The notes under the pieces were generated by a model. The model saw nothing but the letters and a program-made list of their open reading frames with translations. It did no database searches and had not been told where the DNA came from. A DNA stretch of 64,000 bases from Crossaster papposus (taxonomy: Eukaryota; Echinodermata; Asteroidea; Velatida; Solasteridae), in the NCBI GenBank assembly GCA_037893245.1, contig JBAIAA010000506.1, forward strand, positions 371,001-435,000, written 5' to 3'. This document shows, one piece after another, positions 23,170 through 34,902 of the stretch (position 1 is the first letter of the stretch; each line of letters begins with the position of its first letter). Made by a program: the position numbers and the translations under genes.

Positions 23170-24110
23170 AAAACCACCACAACAGAGCCTTGCTAAGATG
23201 AGAGAGCTTTGTATTGCAGCTATAGTCTTTCAAGTAGCTACGCTCTAGGTTTGGTTCTACTTAAATAAGGCAATCCAAAAACCTACGCATCAAAGTGCAA
23301 ATAAGTCTTTGATCTACAATTCATTGTACAACTATGTTTCATAAAATCGAAGATGAACCGAAGATTAACCGATCGCTTATTTACGTGGGGAATGTACGGT
23401 GGGCGTCGGGGATGCACGGCGGTCGTCGCGGTAAATAAAATCATAGGCAAGGAATAGTGGATAGAAAATCTTTCTAAAAGAATCATGATACCAATGTTCA
23501 GTACGGAGGGGGCGGGGGTATCTGGTTGGTTTTAATCTTATGCAGCGAGGGTGTTTCCAGTCTAATTACCTCTGGCCGATAAACTTTGTCCAAGTTCACT
23601 TTTCCAAGTTGCAGAATCTTGTTTTCTGCCTGAGTGTTCTGTTTTATTCCAGTGTTCTGCGTAGCAATCGACACGATATTTAAATGCGGTTGAAAATACA
23701 GTGGATGTGGTTTGAAGCTCAACACATTTGAACTAACAATGCATTGAATTTCGGTACAGTCAGGAAGTGTCGTTGGTTCGGTAGTTTATTAGTTTGGTAT
23801 TTTGGGAGTTTATGCTGAAAAAACAAGTGAGAGAATACAACAGTAATCAATCACACTAAATTGGTAATTAATTCAAGTAGAAACACAATTCTAACAATAC
23901 GAGGCAAATTACAGGTTTGACTCGTGTACATGTACGGGCTGAACTTAAACCCACACACACAGTTAGCAGATCATAAACAATAATAAGATTTGGGTAACGG
24001 ATTTTCGATAATTATGAAAAAATATATCAACCTTCCAGCATCAAAATGGAGACTTTTTAACGTGGCTTAAAATTGAATGAAAGCAAGCGTTGTTCTCTCG
24101 GAAGCATGGT
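23170..24110. other. No recognisable gene
   Basis: AT-rich intron DNA. No coding, RNA or repeat structure that I can support. Confidence 0.4.
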
Positions 24111-24476
24111 TTTAAAGCGATTGTCACATCTTACGGTCATGAACGTAGTTGAACCTAGTTCATTTGACCGTAGTAGACTGTAGTTGACTGTACTTCAACC
24201 GTAGTGCAGTGGTTACTACGGTCAACTACGTTTTAAATACGGTCCACATTACGGTCAAGTAGGGTCAACTACGGTCCACACTACGGTCAAGTAGGGTCAA
24301 CTAGGGTTAACTACGTATGTACTAGGCTCACAGTACGGTACAGGCATCCAAGGCGACCGTATAAATATTTTAACACTTTTGGGCTAACTACGTCCAAATC
24401 TTGGCCTTTCTCAAGGTTTAAGTACGTTCAGAACCACGGTCCACTACGTTTAACTACGTTTAACTACGTTTAACTA

Positions 24477-27400
24477 GAGTTCTTGCGTTTTAGACCGTCA
24501 ATAACCGTCGTACGCAAGCCTAGCCAAACAGCACTTGCGAGTGTTCATGAGGTCAGCGGTGCTTGCGTTCCATCCAATGAACTGTCGGCACTGTACCTTA
24601 GCTTGTTGTTATTCGTAATAAGGCCTGGCATACGATATACATGATTATTTTAATTATTAGTATATACACCCCCTTCCTTCCGCTGGTGACTGAAACGCCA
24701 GATGTGTACAATGGCGCTTACAATGACGCCCGGCCCGCTTCTATTGTTAAAAGGTTCAATGGGATACGTACATGTACTGTACATGGCGGGAATTTTAATG
24801 AGGTATTTTCAACATGCGGGATGTAATTGTTAGGATCAAACCACTTTAAATACAGGGAACACATAGGCCTGGTAATTACTTACACCAAGTATAGAGTATA
24901 TAAACCAGCTTCCCGAGGGGATGTTTGTCCCTAATGATTATTAGTGCCGTCCACGCAAAAACCCTTTTTTATTACCGTCAGACGTACCAAAACGCGGATG
25001 CATTAATTGGTGTATTCCATTACCACCCCAGAGATAGAAAAGGAGTATATTAACTCTCACATCAGAACACATAAACGTGCACCCCACCCCCAAATATACC
25101 GTAAAATGGGGCAACTTTGTCATGCTGGTTAACTTTGGCCACTACATGCAAAAAACAATCTTTTGTTGGTGATTTTACTTGTATTTTTGGACATTTGGTT
25201 TTTATTATTTATGTAAATGATCTAGAAAAAGTTGAAAAATAACATCAAACTGGATTTTATGTGATATTTTAGAAATGTTTTTCCCCAAACGATCTGACCA
25301 AAGTTGCCCTAATAATAGTCAGGTTCATAGGGTACATATTGAAAGTTTCGTTCACTTATTTTGTAGATTTGCTAAACTGTACATTTTTTGAAACGTTAGG
25401 ATTTACTCAACATGAAAACCAATGTTTACATTTATTTTCAGGTTCTTTTGAAAAAAATGACCTTTAATGTGACGTGGCACATGAAAAGTCATTGGGTGTC
25501 ACATTTTGTTCAATGTCCTATATCTGGAAGTATCAGTCCGATTAAGTTCAAACTTGGTATGCAGATATGGCGGGATGTGTTATAGATATACATTGAAGCG
25601 ACATCATGATGACGTCATCGTGTGATTTTGTTATGATTTTGTTTCATTTTTGGACTTTTAAGCAATATCTCATCAACAAAACATAATAAATTAAAAATTA
25701 TGTTTGTAATATGTTTATTGGGTCATCGTCATCATGACGTCATCCAAATTCCATTAAAAAATCCAAGATGGCCGCCATAAAGAACCTGAAAACAAATGTA
25801 AACATTGGTTTTCATGCTAAGTATATCCTAGCGTTTCCAAAAATGTATAGTTTAGCAAATCTACACAAAAAAGTGAACGAAAATACATAAGAAACCTGAC
25901 TATAACCCCGAATTTCTTTCAATGAGTATAACACGTACAATACGCCTCCAGAAACTAATTCAACTCGTGTTTATAGAGGGCAATCGTCAATTTTAGCTTT
26001 TCAGAAAATTCTGGCGTGTTTGAGGAATCAATTTTTTTTTTTTTTGTAGTTTTTTTGGTGTGCAAACGGATTCTGTTTACGGTCAAAAAATGTTTGTTGG
26101 CTCAAACCCAACTCTATTGTAAAACATAACACGGAAAATATAGCATTATTGTATAATATGCAGACATATATTGACCAAGGTTTCACATTTTACGGTACAA
26201 TGTCCACCACACTGACACTGCGTGAGCAACGAGCAGCCGTTCGTGTTTCCTGCATTTAAAATGGTTTGATCCTGACAACCTGCATGTTGAAAATACCATT
26301 AAAATTCCCGCCACGTACGTATCCCATTGTACCTAGCCTTATACCAATAGAAGCGCAATATGTGACAGAGAACCCCCCCCCGTTTGTGTTGACCATTGTG
26401 TTCCCGGAATCTCAGGAATTCCTTTTTGGTTTCAAGGGGGGATGGGTTAGGTTACAATAGTGTTGAGTGCGTATAAAGTATAGGGATAAGAGGGGGGTAC
26501 CATATGTACATATCTGGCGTGTCAGTCACGCGACAAGCGGGGGGGTGGGGGGGTGTCACGAGCACGAGGCTGGTTGAGGGGGGGGGGGGGGGGGGTGTCA
26601 CGAGCACGAGGCTGGTTACAATTTGCATGTTAGACTAGGGCTATCTAATCATTATAATAAGAATACACAAAACCAAGTGATTCACAAGTCCAAATATAAA
26701 TTTTACTTCTTAAATAATAGTTTTAATTTATTAAGTTTATCAATCAACTCAAGATCTTGAATTCCACTGTTCTTAGATTACTATAAATATTGATAAGTAC
26801 CAACGAAGGTCGAGTCGCAAACAATTCATCTCGGTAATTACTCAAATCTTTAAGTATTGAATATTACCTGTTCTCATAAAAGCATAATATTGGTACATAC
26901 CTAGTTGATGTTGGTTTACAAAATTATAATTCTAGTGGTTTTCGAGAATGCGTTTTAGTGTCCATGAGGCTTAAAGTTCATTGACAATATCTTCTGGACG
27001 CATTCAATTCTTGGAAGAGAACCAAGTAGAATTTCAATGTTCGTGTACAGTCTGTGATGTCCACGGAAAATCAGACTCCCGATGGCATTACCAGATATAC
27101 TTGGAACAGCTCAGGTTTGGTGAAGTGAAAAGAAACTTGGTGAATCCAAAATACAGGTGGCACTGTATAAATAAAAAGGAGGGACCCAAAATACTTATAA
27201 TACTTTGAATCTAATTGACAATGCCACAATTCTTAATTGTATTCACATTGCACCGCAGATAAATTATTCCAAATATTAAACTCCATGTCTAAAAATATGC
27301 TACTTGTGATTTTGTTTTCTCTTTTTTTACAGAAAAATAGCTTTACATAACATTAGACACTCTTTGGCGTCTCAAATTAGGTATCCAATAATTGCAAACA

Positions 27401-27721
27401 TTTTAGGGAGTTGAAAATGATAACTCCAACTGTTTTGGGGCTTTTATTCCAAAACCAAAGAAAACGCCAGTTATGTAAATTGGAATATGGGCGCGGCATC
27501 GACAAGCCAATTTTTTTTTAAACGGATGGTGTGTGTACTTATGATTATAATAATCATGTAGATCGTATGCCAGACCTTATTATGAATAACAATAAGCTAC
27601 GGTACAGTCCCAATAGCTCACTGGATGGAACGCAAGCACCGCTGACCTCACGAACATTCGCATGTGCTGATTGGCTAGTCTTGCGTACAACGGTAATTTA
27701 CGGTCTAAAACGCACGAACTC
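24477..27721. mobile_element. 3.2-kb TA transposon (B) with 200-bp TIRs
   Basis: Flanked by TA at 24475-24476 and 27722-27723. The TIRs run about 210 bp: the left begins GAGTTCTTGCGTTTTAGACC, and the right is the complement of GAGTTCGTGCGTTTTAGACC. They continue through GGAACGCAAGCACC-type sequence and GATTATTATAATCAT. The block at 26330-26540 resembles 50440-50590 of the element at 47685, so B is a distant relative of the 31783 and 47685 elements. No transposase was recognised; the interior has a nested MITE (25318-25900) and a G run at 26579-26594. Confidence 0.8.
25318..25900. mobile_element. 583-bp TA MITE nested in element B
   Basis: TA lies on both sides of GTCAGGTT and AACCTGAC. The inverted arms of about 130 bp include TTAGCAAATCTAC and its complement, and ACCAATGTTTACAT and its complement. 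The middle is rich in TGACGTCATC. No coding capacity. Confidence 0.8.
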
Positions 27722-27830
27722 TAGTACGACTACTAGGGTCTACTACGGTCAATTAAGGTCAAACCATACTACGTTCAACTACGTTCATGACCGTATAATG
27801 TGACCACCGCTTAAAGGGCACCACCGATTA

Positions 27831-28678
27831 TGCTAGATTCCCACTATCAGGATTCGCGCCACGATTGAAATCGTGGTCTTAATCGTGGAGTAATCGTGGT
27901 GATCCTATCAGATCTTGAGGTCAGTCGTGGCAATCGTGTTGATCGTAGAAGATTTTCTGGACGGTTCAAACATTTTCTACGATTAACACGATTAATGTTC
28001 AATCGTGATCATCGCATCAGATCGTAATGGATCGCAACAAAGCGCGACAGATCGCATCTAATCGTGCTTCCAAATCGTGGTGATCGGGATCAACCTTGGA
28101 CAAGACAAACACCACCTTTGTTGAGATGCGCTGCGATCTGATTGTTGGCTGTAGTCTTCACTCTGTAGAAGTTCAAGAAATAATGAAGTCCATGGTCAGT
28201 CGGGCTGTATATATACCCGTCGGGGTCCAATCGTGGCTCAAATCGTGATCACTTTCGATCCCGATCGTGAAAGACATCGCGACCACAATCAAATCCGATC
28301 GCAACAGAGCGCATCGGTTTGTGGTGATCGTATTGGAACGTATCGGAACGTATCTGCACGTACCAGATCGTTTCATATCGGGGACCCCGATCGTGCTGAT
28401 CGTGCCAGATCGCGACCCAATCGGGGACTCAATCGGGACAATCATATCGGAACGCATCTGTCGTATCTGAACGGGAGACCAGATCGTGACAGATCGTGCC
28501 ACCTGAAATTGACCAATCGTGACCAATCAAAGCGCACCAATTCGTACCAGAACGTATCGACTCGCATCAACTCGTATCCAAACGTGAAATTATAGAAACG
28601 GAAACGAAAATTCCACGATCAGCTACGAATGGCCAATCGTGGCGTTCAAACGGATCGCACGACAGTGGGAACCTAGCA
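27831..28678. mobile_element. 848-bp TTA MITE (I), copy 1, dense in ATCGTG
   Basis: TTA at 27828-27830 and 28679-28681. Ends are TGCTAGATTCCCACTATCAG and the complement of TGCTAGGTTCCCACTGTCGT. The interior carries dozens of ATCGTG, ATCGCA and GATCGTGA motifs in both orientations. A second copy lies at 59980-60800. The open frames of 90-120 codons inside come from the repeats. TTA duplication points to PIF/Harbinger. Confidence 0.87.
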
Positions 28679-28689
28679 TTAGCAAGAAC

Positions 28690-29720
28690 TGACTTCACAC
28701 TCAACACCATTAAAAGGGTCGTCACATTCACACTTGCCATAACAATTGTTGTGATTAACACAATTTGAACTTAACCATTGACCTTTGGGTATGAAATTGA
28801 TCACTTTGAGCTTCATAGCATTGTTTAAAGTCTCGGGCATCCTATATAAAGGGATACTAAGAAAATTAAAATTAGTCGAGAGGTTTAAACGTTACAACAG
28901 TTTGTATGTCAGATTGGTTAATTACCCATGACGGTCGTTTTATTCTGTTTTAGGGGTAGGGTTAACAAATACTGCAATAGCGGGCCTAATTTTCGTAACA
29001 TAAAGCCCATATACCACCTAAATTAAATGCTCTAAACACATTTTATAGTGTTGAAAACAAATTGTACTTAACAATAATTATGACTTTTGAAATCGTTTCT
29101 GTCACCAAATGGGTTCAAGTCTAAGGATTTTGAAGGTGTCTGCATATTAAGCAATAATATGCCCTCAGATAACGCAAATGTGGATACATTTAGGACCAAC
29201 TATATTTTGTCTTGTTTGCCCATTCAATATAGACTATAACAAGTCACAACGGGTCACGCTGGAATCCTTTTTGAGGAAGCAGTGGTTTTATCCGTTTTTC
29301 CTAAAATTAGCTGTGACCACCAAGAGTAGTATTTTCATATTTCCCAAGGTATACTACAAAAACAAAATACATTCAGAATAATCATAACATTATATGGCCC
29401 TATTCCAAGGACGAGTCAAACACAGAAAACACCACCAAACATATGGTAATTCCGCTAAGTACATGCCCCTGGTCAAGTGATAGTGGCGTATGTACAAACA
29501 CGTTTTAGAACGATATGACATTCCGTTATATGTGTTTTACAATTTTGATAACGTCATAATGACGTCCAACCTTTGTTGAAATGATGTGCCCATACATAAA
29601 ACCAACTTTACATAATAAAACAATAATTTGTAATGTAGTATGTTTTGTTTCTGATAAATGTAGATAAGTTGAACAAATAATAAAATAAATAACAATTCAC
29701 ACTATGATGTTATCACGACG
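28690..29720. other. No recognisable gene
   Basis: AT-rich intron DNA without coding or repeat structure that I can support. Confidence 0.4.
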
Positions 29721-29725
29721 TCACT

Positions 29726-30308
29726 AGGGCCCAATTTCATAGAGCTGCTTAACGGACGATTTTTTTACTTAAGCGGGGTGATTAAGCAAATTTTCATTTC
29801 ATAGCAACCGTTAAGCAATATTTTTTGCTTAAAGCGATAAGCAAAGAATAAGGAGCCCTAACCACCGCATTTTTTGCTTAAGCAAGGACACCTTAACGTA
29901 GCAACAGTTAAAATGGCGGCTATTCTTCGAAGGAGACGTGAAATTCAAATTATCTTGTGTTTCGATGTCAAAAGAGAACCCTTTAGGACCCTTCAATCAC
30001 TGCTTTCTCCTCGATGTATGAGGTAGCCAGTGCCAGATCCATTTCTGCGGTAAAGGGCGACGATTTGGGCTTTGCCCCGCCCGGCGCAACTTTTTTTACG
30101 CTGTTGGTTTCGTCCGCCATTTTTATTTTATTTTATTTTGGGGGAATTTTGTGCTTAAGCAGACGATCTAAAATATTGCGCGCGCAGTTTGTTTACGTGC
30201 TTAAGTTAGCAACCGCTGGTGAAATACGTTTACGCTTAAGCAATTTTTTCTGCTACAGTAAGCAAAACAAATTGCTTACCGTTAAGCATCTCTATAAAAT
30301 TGGGCCCT
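29726..30308. mobile_element. 583-bp MITE, TIR AGGGCCCAATTT
   Basis: Inverted ends: AGGGCCCAATTTCATAGAGC on the left; the right end is the complement of AGGGCCCAATTTTATAGAGA. Both continue into GCTTAACGG. The interior repeats GCTTAAGC-type motifs. No clear target duplication. Its right end lies about 125 bp before the second formin exon. Confidence 0.82.
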
Positions 30309-30435
30309 GGTGTTAAATTTGGACATTGATTTTAGATATGAAAAAAAAAAAAAATCCAGGTGCGTAAATATTTAACCGAAAGAAACTAATAAGTACTAAC
30401 AGGTTATCTTCCGCTTGTTATTACTGTTATAACAG

Positions 30436-30613
30436 GTATTTTCCAACGGCAGAAGACATGGAAACCTACAAGAAATTTAAAGACCGACATGCAGAACTTG
30501 AACACGCAGACCAATTCATGTTGCAGCTTTGTGAGCTTCCTCATCTTAAAACAAGGTTGGATGTGTTGATGGTCATCAATGAACTCCCTGTTCAATACGA
30601 TGACCTTGCTCCG
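30436..30613 (+). CDS. Formin FH2 domain, internal exon b
   Basis: The exon follows the acceptor TTATAACAG and ends before the donor CCG|GTGCGT. Its first base completes the Arg codon left open by the exon at 13186. The remaining 177 bases give 59 residues without a stop: YFPTAEDMETYKKF, then ADQFMLQLCELP, then RLDVLMVINELP. These match the FH2 segment that follows the AQN block in all formins (P-x-x-E-x-x-x-Y, then D-x-F, then P-x-x-x-x-R). It ends on a codon boundary, as the next exon requires. Same gene as the exons at 13186 and 62070; the preceding intron is about 17.1 kb. Confidence 0.95.
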
Positions 30614-30619
30614 GTGCGT

Positions 30620-31030
30620 ATTAGGAATAAGATTTCAGTTTAATTTGGTAAACGTATGGTATATATATAATAAGCGTTCAGCCAGCCCTGTTTATACTCA
30701 AGCATCGTATCGCATCGTATCTCCATAAATGTGTGTGGAAACAAAAACATTTCAAATTTAATTTCTGGAAATAAAACGGTATCCCGTGTAGACCTGAACA
30801 TAATGAGGACAATGGGAGTAAAACAGTCTCCACAAGGCATATTTCTATATTATGAATATATCTCGACAAGTTTTTACGAAAGATATTATTAGAGTTTAAA
30901 AAAACTAGGAATTTTGAGAGTTATAACTGTTTTCATTTCTAGGTTTGCCGTAATGGGGTCTTATGAATTACAATTGACTTTTGCGGACCCCCAAAAAAAT
31001 TGCGGCGTCCGCAGGAATCCCACAGGCGCC
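30620..31030. other. Intron sequence without recognised features
   Basis: Short AT-rich stretch between the exon donor and the truncated MITE at 31033. Nothing further can be supported. Confidence 0.5.
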
Positions 31031-31032
31031 CT

Positions 31033-31592
31033 AAGGGCCCTGTCACACCTTTGCGTATATCAAGTACTTATGAGTTCCTTATTAAAAAATGTCAATACGC
31101 AGCCGTACGCTCAACATTTCAAAATGTTTCGATTACTTTGACTTATATGCGACGCACACATAGCGTATAAGTAACGAATTCAGCGCATCCATAGCGTATG
31201 ATGTGCGTATGAGTTGCGTATGCAGTGCGCAACACTATTTTACTCCTGAGAATAGCTGCGTATGCATTGCGCATGCCGAGCGTATTCCAGACGCACCCTA
31301 CTTATCCCGACCGCATGCCTGACGCACCTCCAACGAATGCCGAGCGTATTTCCGTCCGCCGCTCGCCACGCGTTATAAAAAGGCGGCGGCTTCCCGCTGT
31401 TGTCAGTACCAGTGCAGATTCCATAGCGTGAACATCAGCGTATCACCGCGTATGAACCGCTTATCCCCCACGAACACATAGCGTATTTGTACCGCGCTCG
31501 ACCGATGCGCTGCGTATTTATAACTTATGACCTGCGTAACAGCGTACGTTGCGTAGTTTTGTTCTTGCCCAAAACTCTCTGGCGTACTGGGC
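31033..31592. mobile_element. Truncated second copy of the AAGGCCCTG MITE
   Basis: Matches the first about 560 bp of the element at 15951-16666, including the GTCACACCTTTGCGTATATC end and the CGTTATAAAAAGGCGGCGGC block. It stops after GGCGTACTGGGCC and is joined directly to the left arm of an R-type MITE (31598). The right end is lost. Confidence 0.85.
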
Positions 31593-31597
31593 CAGTA

Positions 31598-31782
31598 TAG
31601 GGTTAACTACGTATATACTAGGCTCACAGTACGGTACAGGCATCCAAGGTGACCGTATAAATATTTTCAACATGTTGAAAACTGTTGGGCTAACTACGGC
31701 CAAATCATGGCTTTTCTCAAGGTCTAAGTACATTCAGAACTACGGTCCACTACATTTAACTACGTTTAACTACGTTTAACTA
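31598..31782. repeat. Left R-type MITE arm next to TA element A
   Basis: Closely matches 24300-24476: GGTTAACTACGTATATACTA, AGGCATCCAAGGTGACCGTA, CTCAAGGTCTAAGTACATTC, then two copies of CTACGTTTAA. Its outer part is missing, where it joins the truncated MITE on its left. Confidence 0.82.
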
Positions 31783-31965
31783 GTGTTCATGCGTTTTGCA
31801 CGTACGTAAGACGGTCATTATGCTCTTGGCCAATGAAAAGCTCTGTTTTGCAGGCTCCACCCCAAGCGTCACTCCCTTCGACTGTCCACGTTCTTAGAAT
31901 TCCACAATTACTCCCGTCTGCCATTGTTCGTTTTATTTCGCCTCGCTTTCACCCCCACCTCGCGA

Positions 31966-32058
31966 ACAAAAAAACAACAAAAAACAAAACAAAATAAAAT
32001 AAAAAAATAAATAATAAATAAAATAATAATAATAATAAAAAAATTAAAAAATATCAAA
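31966..32058. repeat. A-rich AATA/AAT microsatellite
   Basis: Low-complexity run of AAAAT, AATA and AAT units. No function inferred. Confidence 0.8.
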
Positions 32059-32445
32059 AGGTCCACATTTTTCAGAACAATTAATGGTATTTTGATGTAG
32101 AAATAACGGTACTGTACCACAAAAATAATAAAAAGGCATTGGGATACATACTTCTCGTAGGTTATTATACCTATACCGTGCAGTCGGCGGCTTCAAGTAT
32201 ACCCAGCACGATATGTGGCAGAGCTGTATCACATGTGCCCAATTTGCATAAATTGTAAATACCTGTTGTGTAACATTTTGTACACATATTGGGATATTTT
32301 TGTTATATATATATATATATATATACAAAAAATTGGGATGCTGCGTAGCACTGAAGAGCATAGGAAATGTGAAAATATTAATATAACAGTGCTCACCGAA
32401 AATAAAACCGAGCTTTCGGTGCGAATGCACCTTCTTCAGGGAGAA

Positions 32446-33378
32446 TTATGGCTTGTTGTGATGTCCCGCTGGTAGAACAAATGCGGAGAAGGTGAACTCC
32501 GCGTTCATCCCGTTAGGTTGGAGCGTGCCCAGTTGGAACATCACACGCTGTTCCAAAGATCGGCGCTGCGTGTCCGACGATGCCGTGGAAACAACGCAGA
32601 CGCTCATGTCCTTGGTGGAGTGAGGTGGCGCGCCGAAGTGTTGGGCGACAGCCAGGCCGGGTTGTTTCAGCCGAACGCTTCGGAGATGCTCCGTAAAACG
32701 GTCGGCAAGTCGGCGCTTGGTTTCTCCAATATAAAGCATGCCACAGCAAGTACACTGAATACAGTAAACAAGATTAGTAGTGGTGCATTTGAAATGGCCG
32801 CGGATGTTGAAATGGCCTCGGGGACCAGTGATGGATGATGTATTGTCAACATGTGCACACGTTTTGCATCTTGAACGCTTGCAGGGAACAGTTTTGAAGG
32901 GGCCGTTGTCGATGGTACAAGTGGTGCTGGGGAGTGTTGACCGAACAACATGGTTGCTGATGGAGCGGTCACGTCTAAAGGAACACAGGGGGTTAGTAGA
33001 CTGGGTGAAGATGGCGCAGGTTGCTGGATCTTCCTGCAACGTCTTGAAGTGCTTGAGGAGGATATTCTTGGCAGCCATGTCTAGGGGGTGGTAGGTAAGA
33101 ACAAGAGGGATACGACCTTGTTGCTTGGGAGGGGCTTGTTCCATGGCGGTATTGCGGGTGACCGATGAAATTCTGCGAAGCGCACCATCAGTCACAGATG
33201 ATGGGTATCCACGTGGTTTGAAAAAAACTTTCATGTCTTTGCCTCGCTGTTTAAACTGGTTATCCTCGCTGCAAATACGACGGAGGCGGAATAATTGGCT
33301 ACAAGGGATGGCATCCTTGCATTTCTTGGGGTGAGACGACTCATAATGCAAGTAGCTGTGAGAATCGGTAGCCTTGAA
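32446..33378 (-). pseudogene. Penelope-like GIY-YIG arm, inverted 5' partial copy
   Basis: An intact frame of about 300 codons runs leftwards. It starts in the RT end block (TDSHSYLHYESSHP), then RLRRICSEDNQFKQRG, QGRIPLVLTYHPLD and a Cys cluster CKRSRCKTCAH. Next comes the GIY-YIG nuclease domain: LVYCIQCTCCGMLYIGETKR, RLADRFTEHL and the downstream Glu in LEQRVMFQLG. It stops at about 32446. It lacks the RT core and is an inverted truncated copy of the plus-strand element that starts at 33381. Unlike its partner it has no stops, so it is the better-preserved sequence. Confidence 0.87.
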
Positions 33379-33380
33379 TT

Positions 33381-34813
33381 TACGGGCTCCTCTAACTACC
33401 TGTTCAGTATGGACGTCAAATCACTGTACACTTGCATCCCCCACGCCGATGGTTTACTAGCCCTACGTCACTTTCTTGACCGCCGTCCAGACCGTGACCC
33501 CCCTACCAATACCCTCATAAGGCTTGCCGAACTTGTCCTCACCCTTAACAACTTCACCTTCTATTCAACGGAAAGCACTACCTGCAGACCACTGGCGTCG
33601 CAATGGGCACGCATGGGTCCCAGTTACGCGTGCCTATTCATTGGATTTCTCGAGGAGAAGATAATGTCAAATTATCCTGGGCCTCAACCGTTGCTGTACA
33701 AATGGTACATAGATGACACCATCGGTGCCACTTCTGGGTCAATGGAAGACGTCCATACGTTCATCCAGTATGCGGAGAACCTTCACCCAGCTGTGCAATT
33801 CACCTCTGAGATTTCCAATGACAAGTTCCTCGACATCAGTGTGTCAATCAATGGCAAATCTCTCTCCACTTCAGTCCACTACAAGGCTACCGATTCTCAC
33901 AGCTACTTGCATTATGAGTCGTCTCACCCCAAGAAATGCAGGGATGCCATCCCTTAAAGCCAATTTCTCCGCCTCCGTCGTATTTGCAGCGAGGATAACC
34001 AGTTTAAACAGCGAGGCAAAGAAATGAAAGTTTTTTTTCCAACGACGTGGATACCCATCATCTGTGACTGATGGTGCGCTTCGCAGAATTTCATCGGTCA
34101 CCCGCAATACCGCCATGGAACAAGCCCCTCCCAAGCAACAAGGTCGTATCCCTCTTATTCTTACCTACCACCCCCTAAACATGGCTGCCAAGAATATCCT
34201 CCTCAAGCACTTCAAGACGTTGCAGGAAGATCCAGCAACCTGCGCCATCTTCACCCAGTCTACTAACCCCCTGTGTTCCTTTAGACGTGACCGCTCCATC
34301 AGCAACCATGTTGTTCGGTCAACACCCCCCAGCACCACTTGTACCATCGACAACGGCCCCTTCAGAACTGTTCCCTGCAAGCGTCCAAGATGAAAAACGT
34401 GTGCACATGTTGACAATACATCATCCATCACTGGTCCCCGAGGCCATTTCAACATCCGCGGCCATTTCAAATGCACCACTACTAATCTTGTTTACTGTAT
34501 TCAGTGTACTCGCTGTGGCATGCTTTATATTGGAGAAACCAAGCGCCGACTTGCCGACCGTTTTACGGAGCATCTCCGAAGCGTTCGGCTGAAACAATCC
34601 GGCCTGGCTGTCGCCCAACACTTCGGCGCGCCACCTCACTCCATCAAGGACATGAGCGTCTGCGTTGTTTCCACGGCATCGTCGGACACGCAGCGCCGAT
34701 CTTTGGAACAGCGTGTGATGTTCCAACTGGGCACGCTCCAACCTGACGGGATGAACGCGGAGTTCACCTTCTCCGCGTTTGTTCTACCAGCGGGACATCA
34801 CAACAAGCCATAA
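33381..34813 (+). pseudogene. Penelope-like element ORF: RT and GIY-YIG endonuclease
   Basis: The plus-strand frame opens inside the RT: NYLFSMDVKSLYTCIPH, then the palm with active site KWYIDDTIGA at about 33700, then QFTSEISNDKFLDISVS and the HSYLHYESSHP block. A stop at 33955 and a frameshift near 34035 follow. The linker (QGRIPLILTYHPLN), a Cys cluster broken by a stop near 34392, and the GIY-YIG domain (LVYCIQCTRCGMLYIGETKR) with its downstream Glu complete it. Such elements prime reverse transcription with a GIY-YIG nick. The RT N-terminus is missing. The residue style resembles Neptune-group elements; I am not certain of the clade. Confidence 0.88.
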
Positions 34814-34902
34814 TTATCCCTGAAGAAGGTGCATTCGCACCGAAAGCTCGGTTTTATTTCCGGTGAGTACTGTTATATTTATATTTTCACATTTTCTATA
34901 TA

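Larger units (their letters stand above)
24116..27811. mobile_element. Long MITE with GTAGTTGACC-type repeats (R), split by a TA element
   Basis: Outer inverted ends carry GGTCATGAACGTAGTTGAAC on the left and its complement on the right, flanked by TAA at 24113-24115 and 27812-27814. The left arm (361 bp) is built from repeats such as CGGTCAAGTAGGGTCAACTA and ends in three copies of CTACGTTTAA. The right arm is only 90 bp. Between them lies a TA transposon (24477-27721). Related arms occur at 31598-31782, 36481-36872 and 58947-59212. The TAA flank suggests a PIF/Harbinger relation; no genes. Confidence 0.75.
32367..34895. repeat. Head-to-head Penelope palindrome, arms about 1 kb
   Basis: The left arm (32367-33378) is the reverse complement of the right arm (about 33878-34895). 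Both share the untranslated edge GAAAGCTCGGTTTTATTT, GTGAGTACTGTTATAT-type sequence and CATTCGCACCGAAAGC. The spacer (33381-33877) is the RT core. Penelope elements are known to carry a partial copy of themselves in inverted orientation at the 5' side, and this matches that arrangement. Confidence 0.85.

Noticed and set aside
28233..28595. 120-codon Arg/Asp-rich open frame, with mirror frames on the minus strand and in 60254-60626
   Set aside because: Produced by ATCGTG/CGATCG repeats of the MITE.
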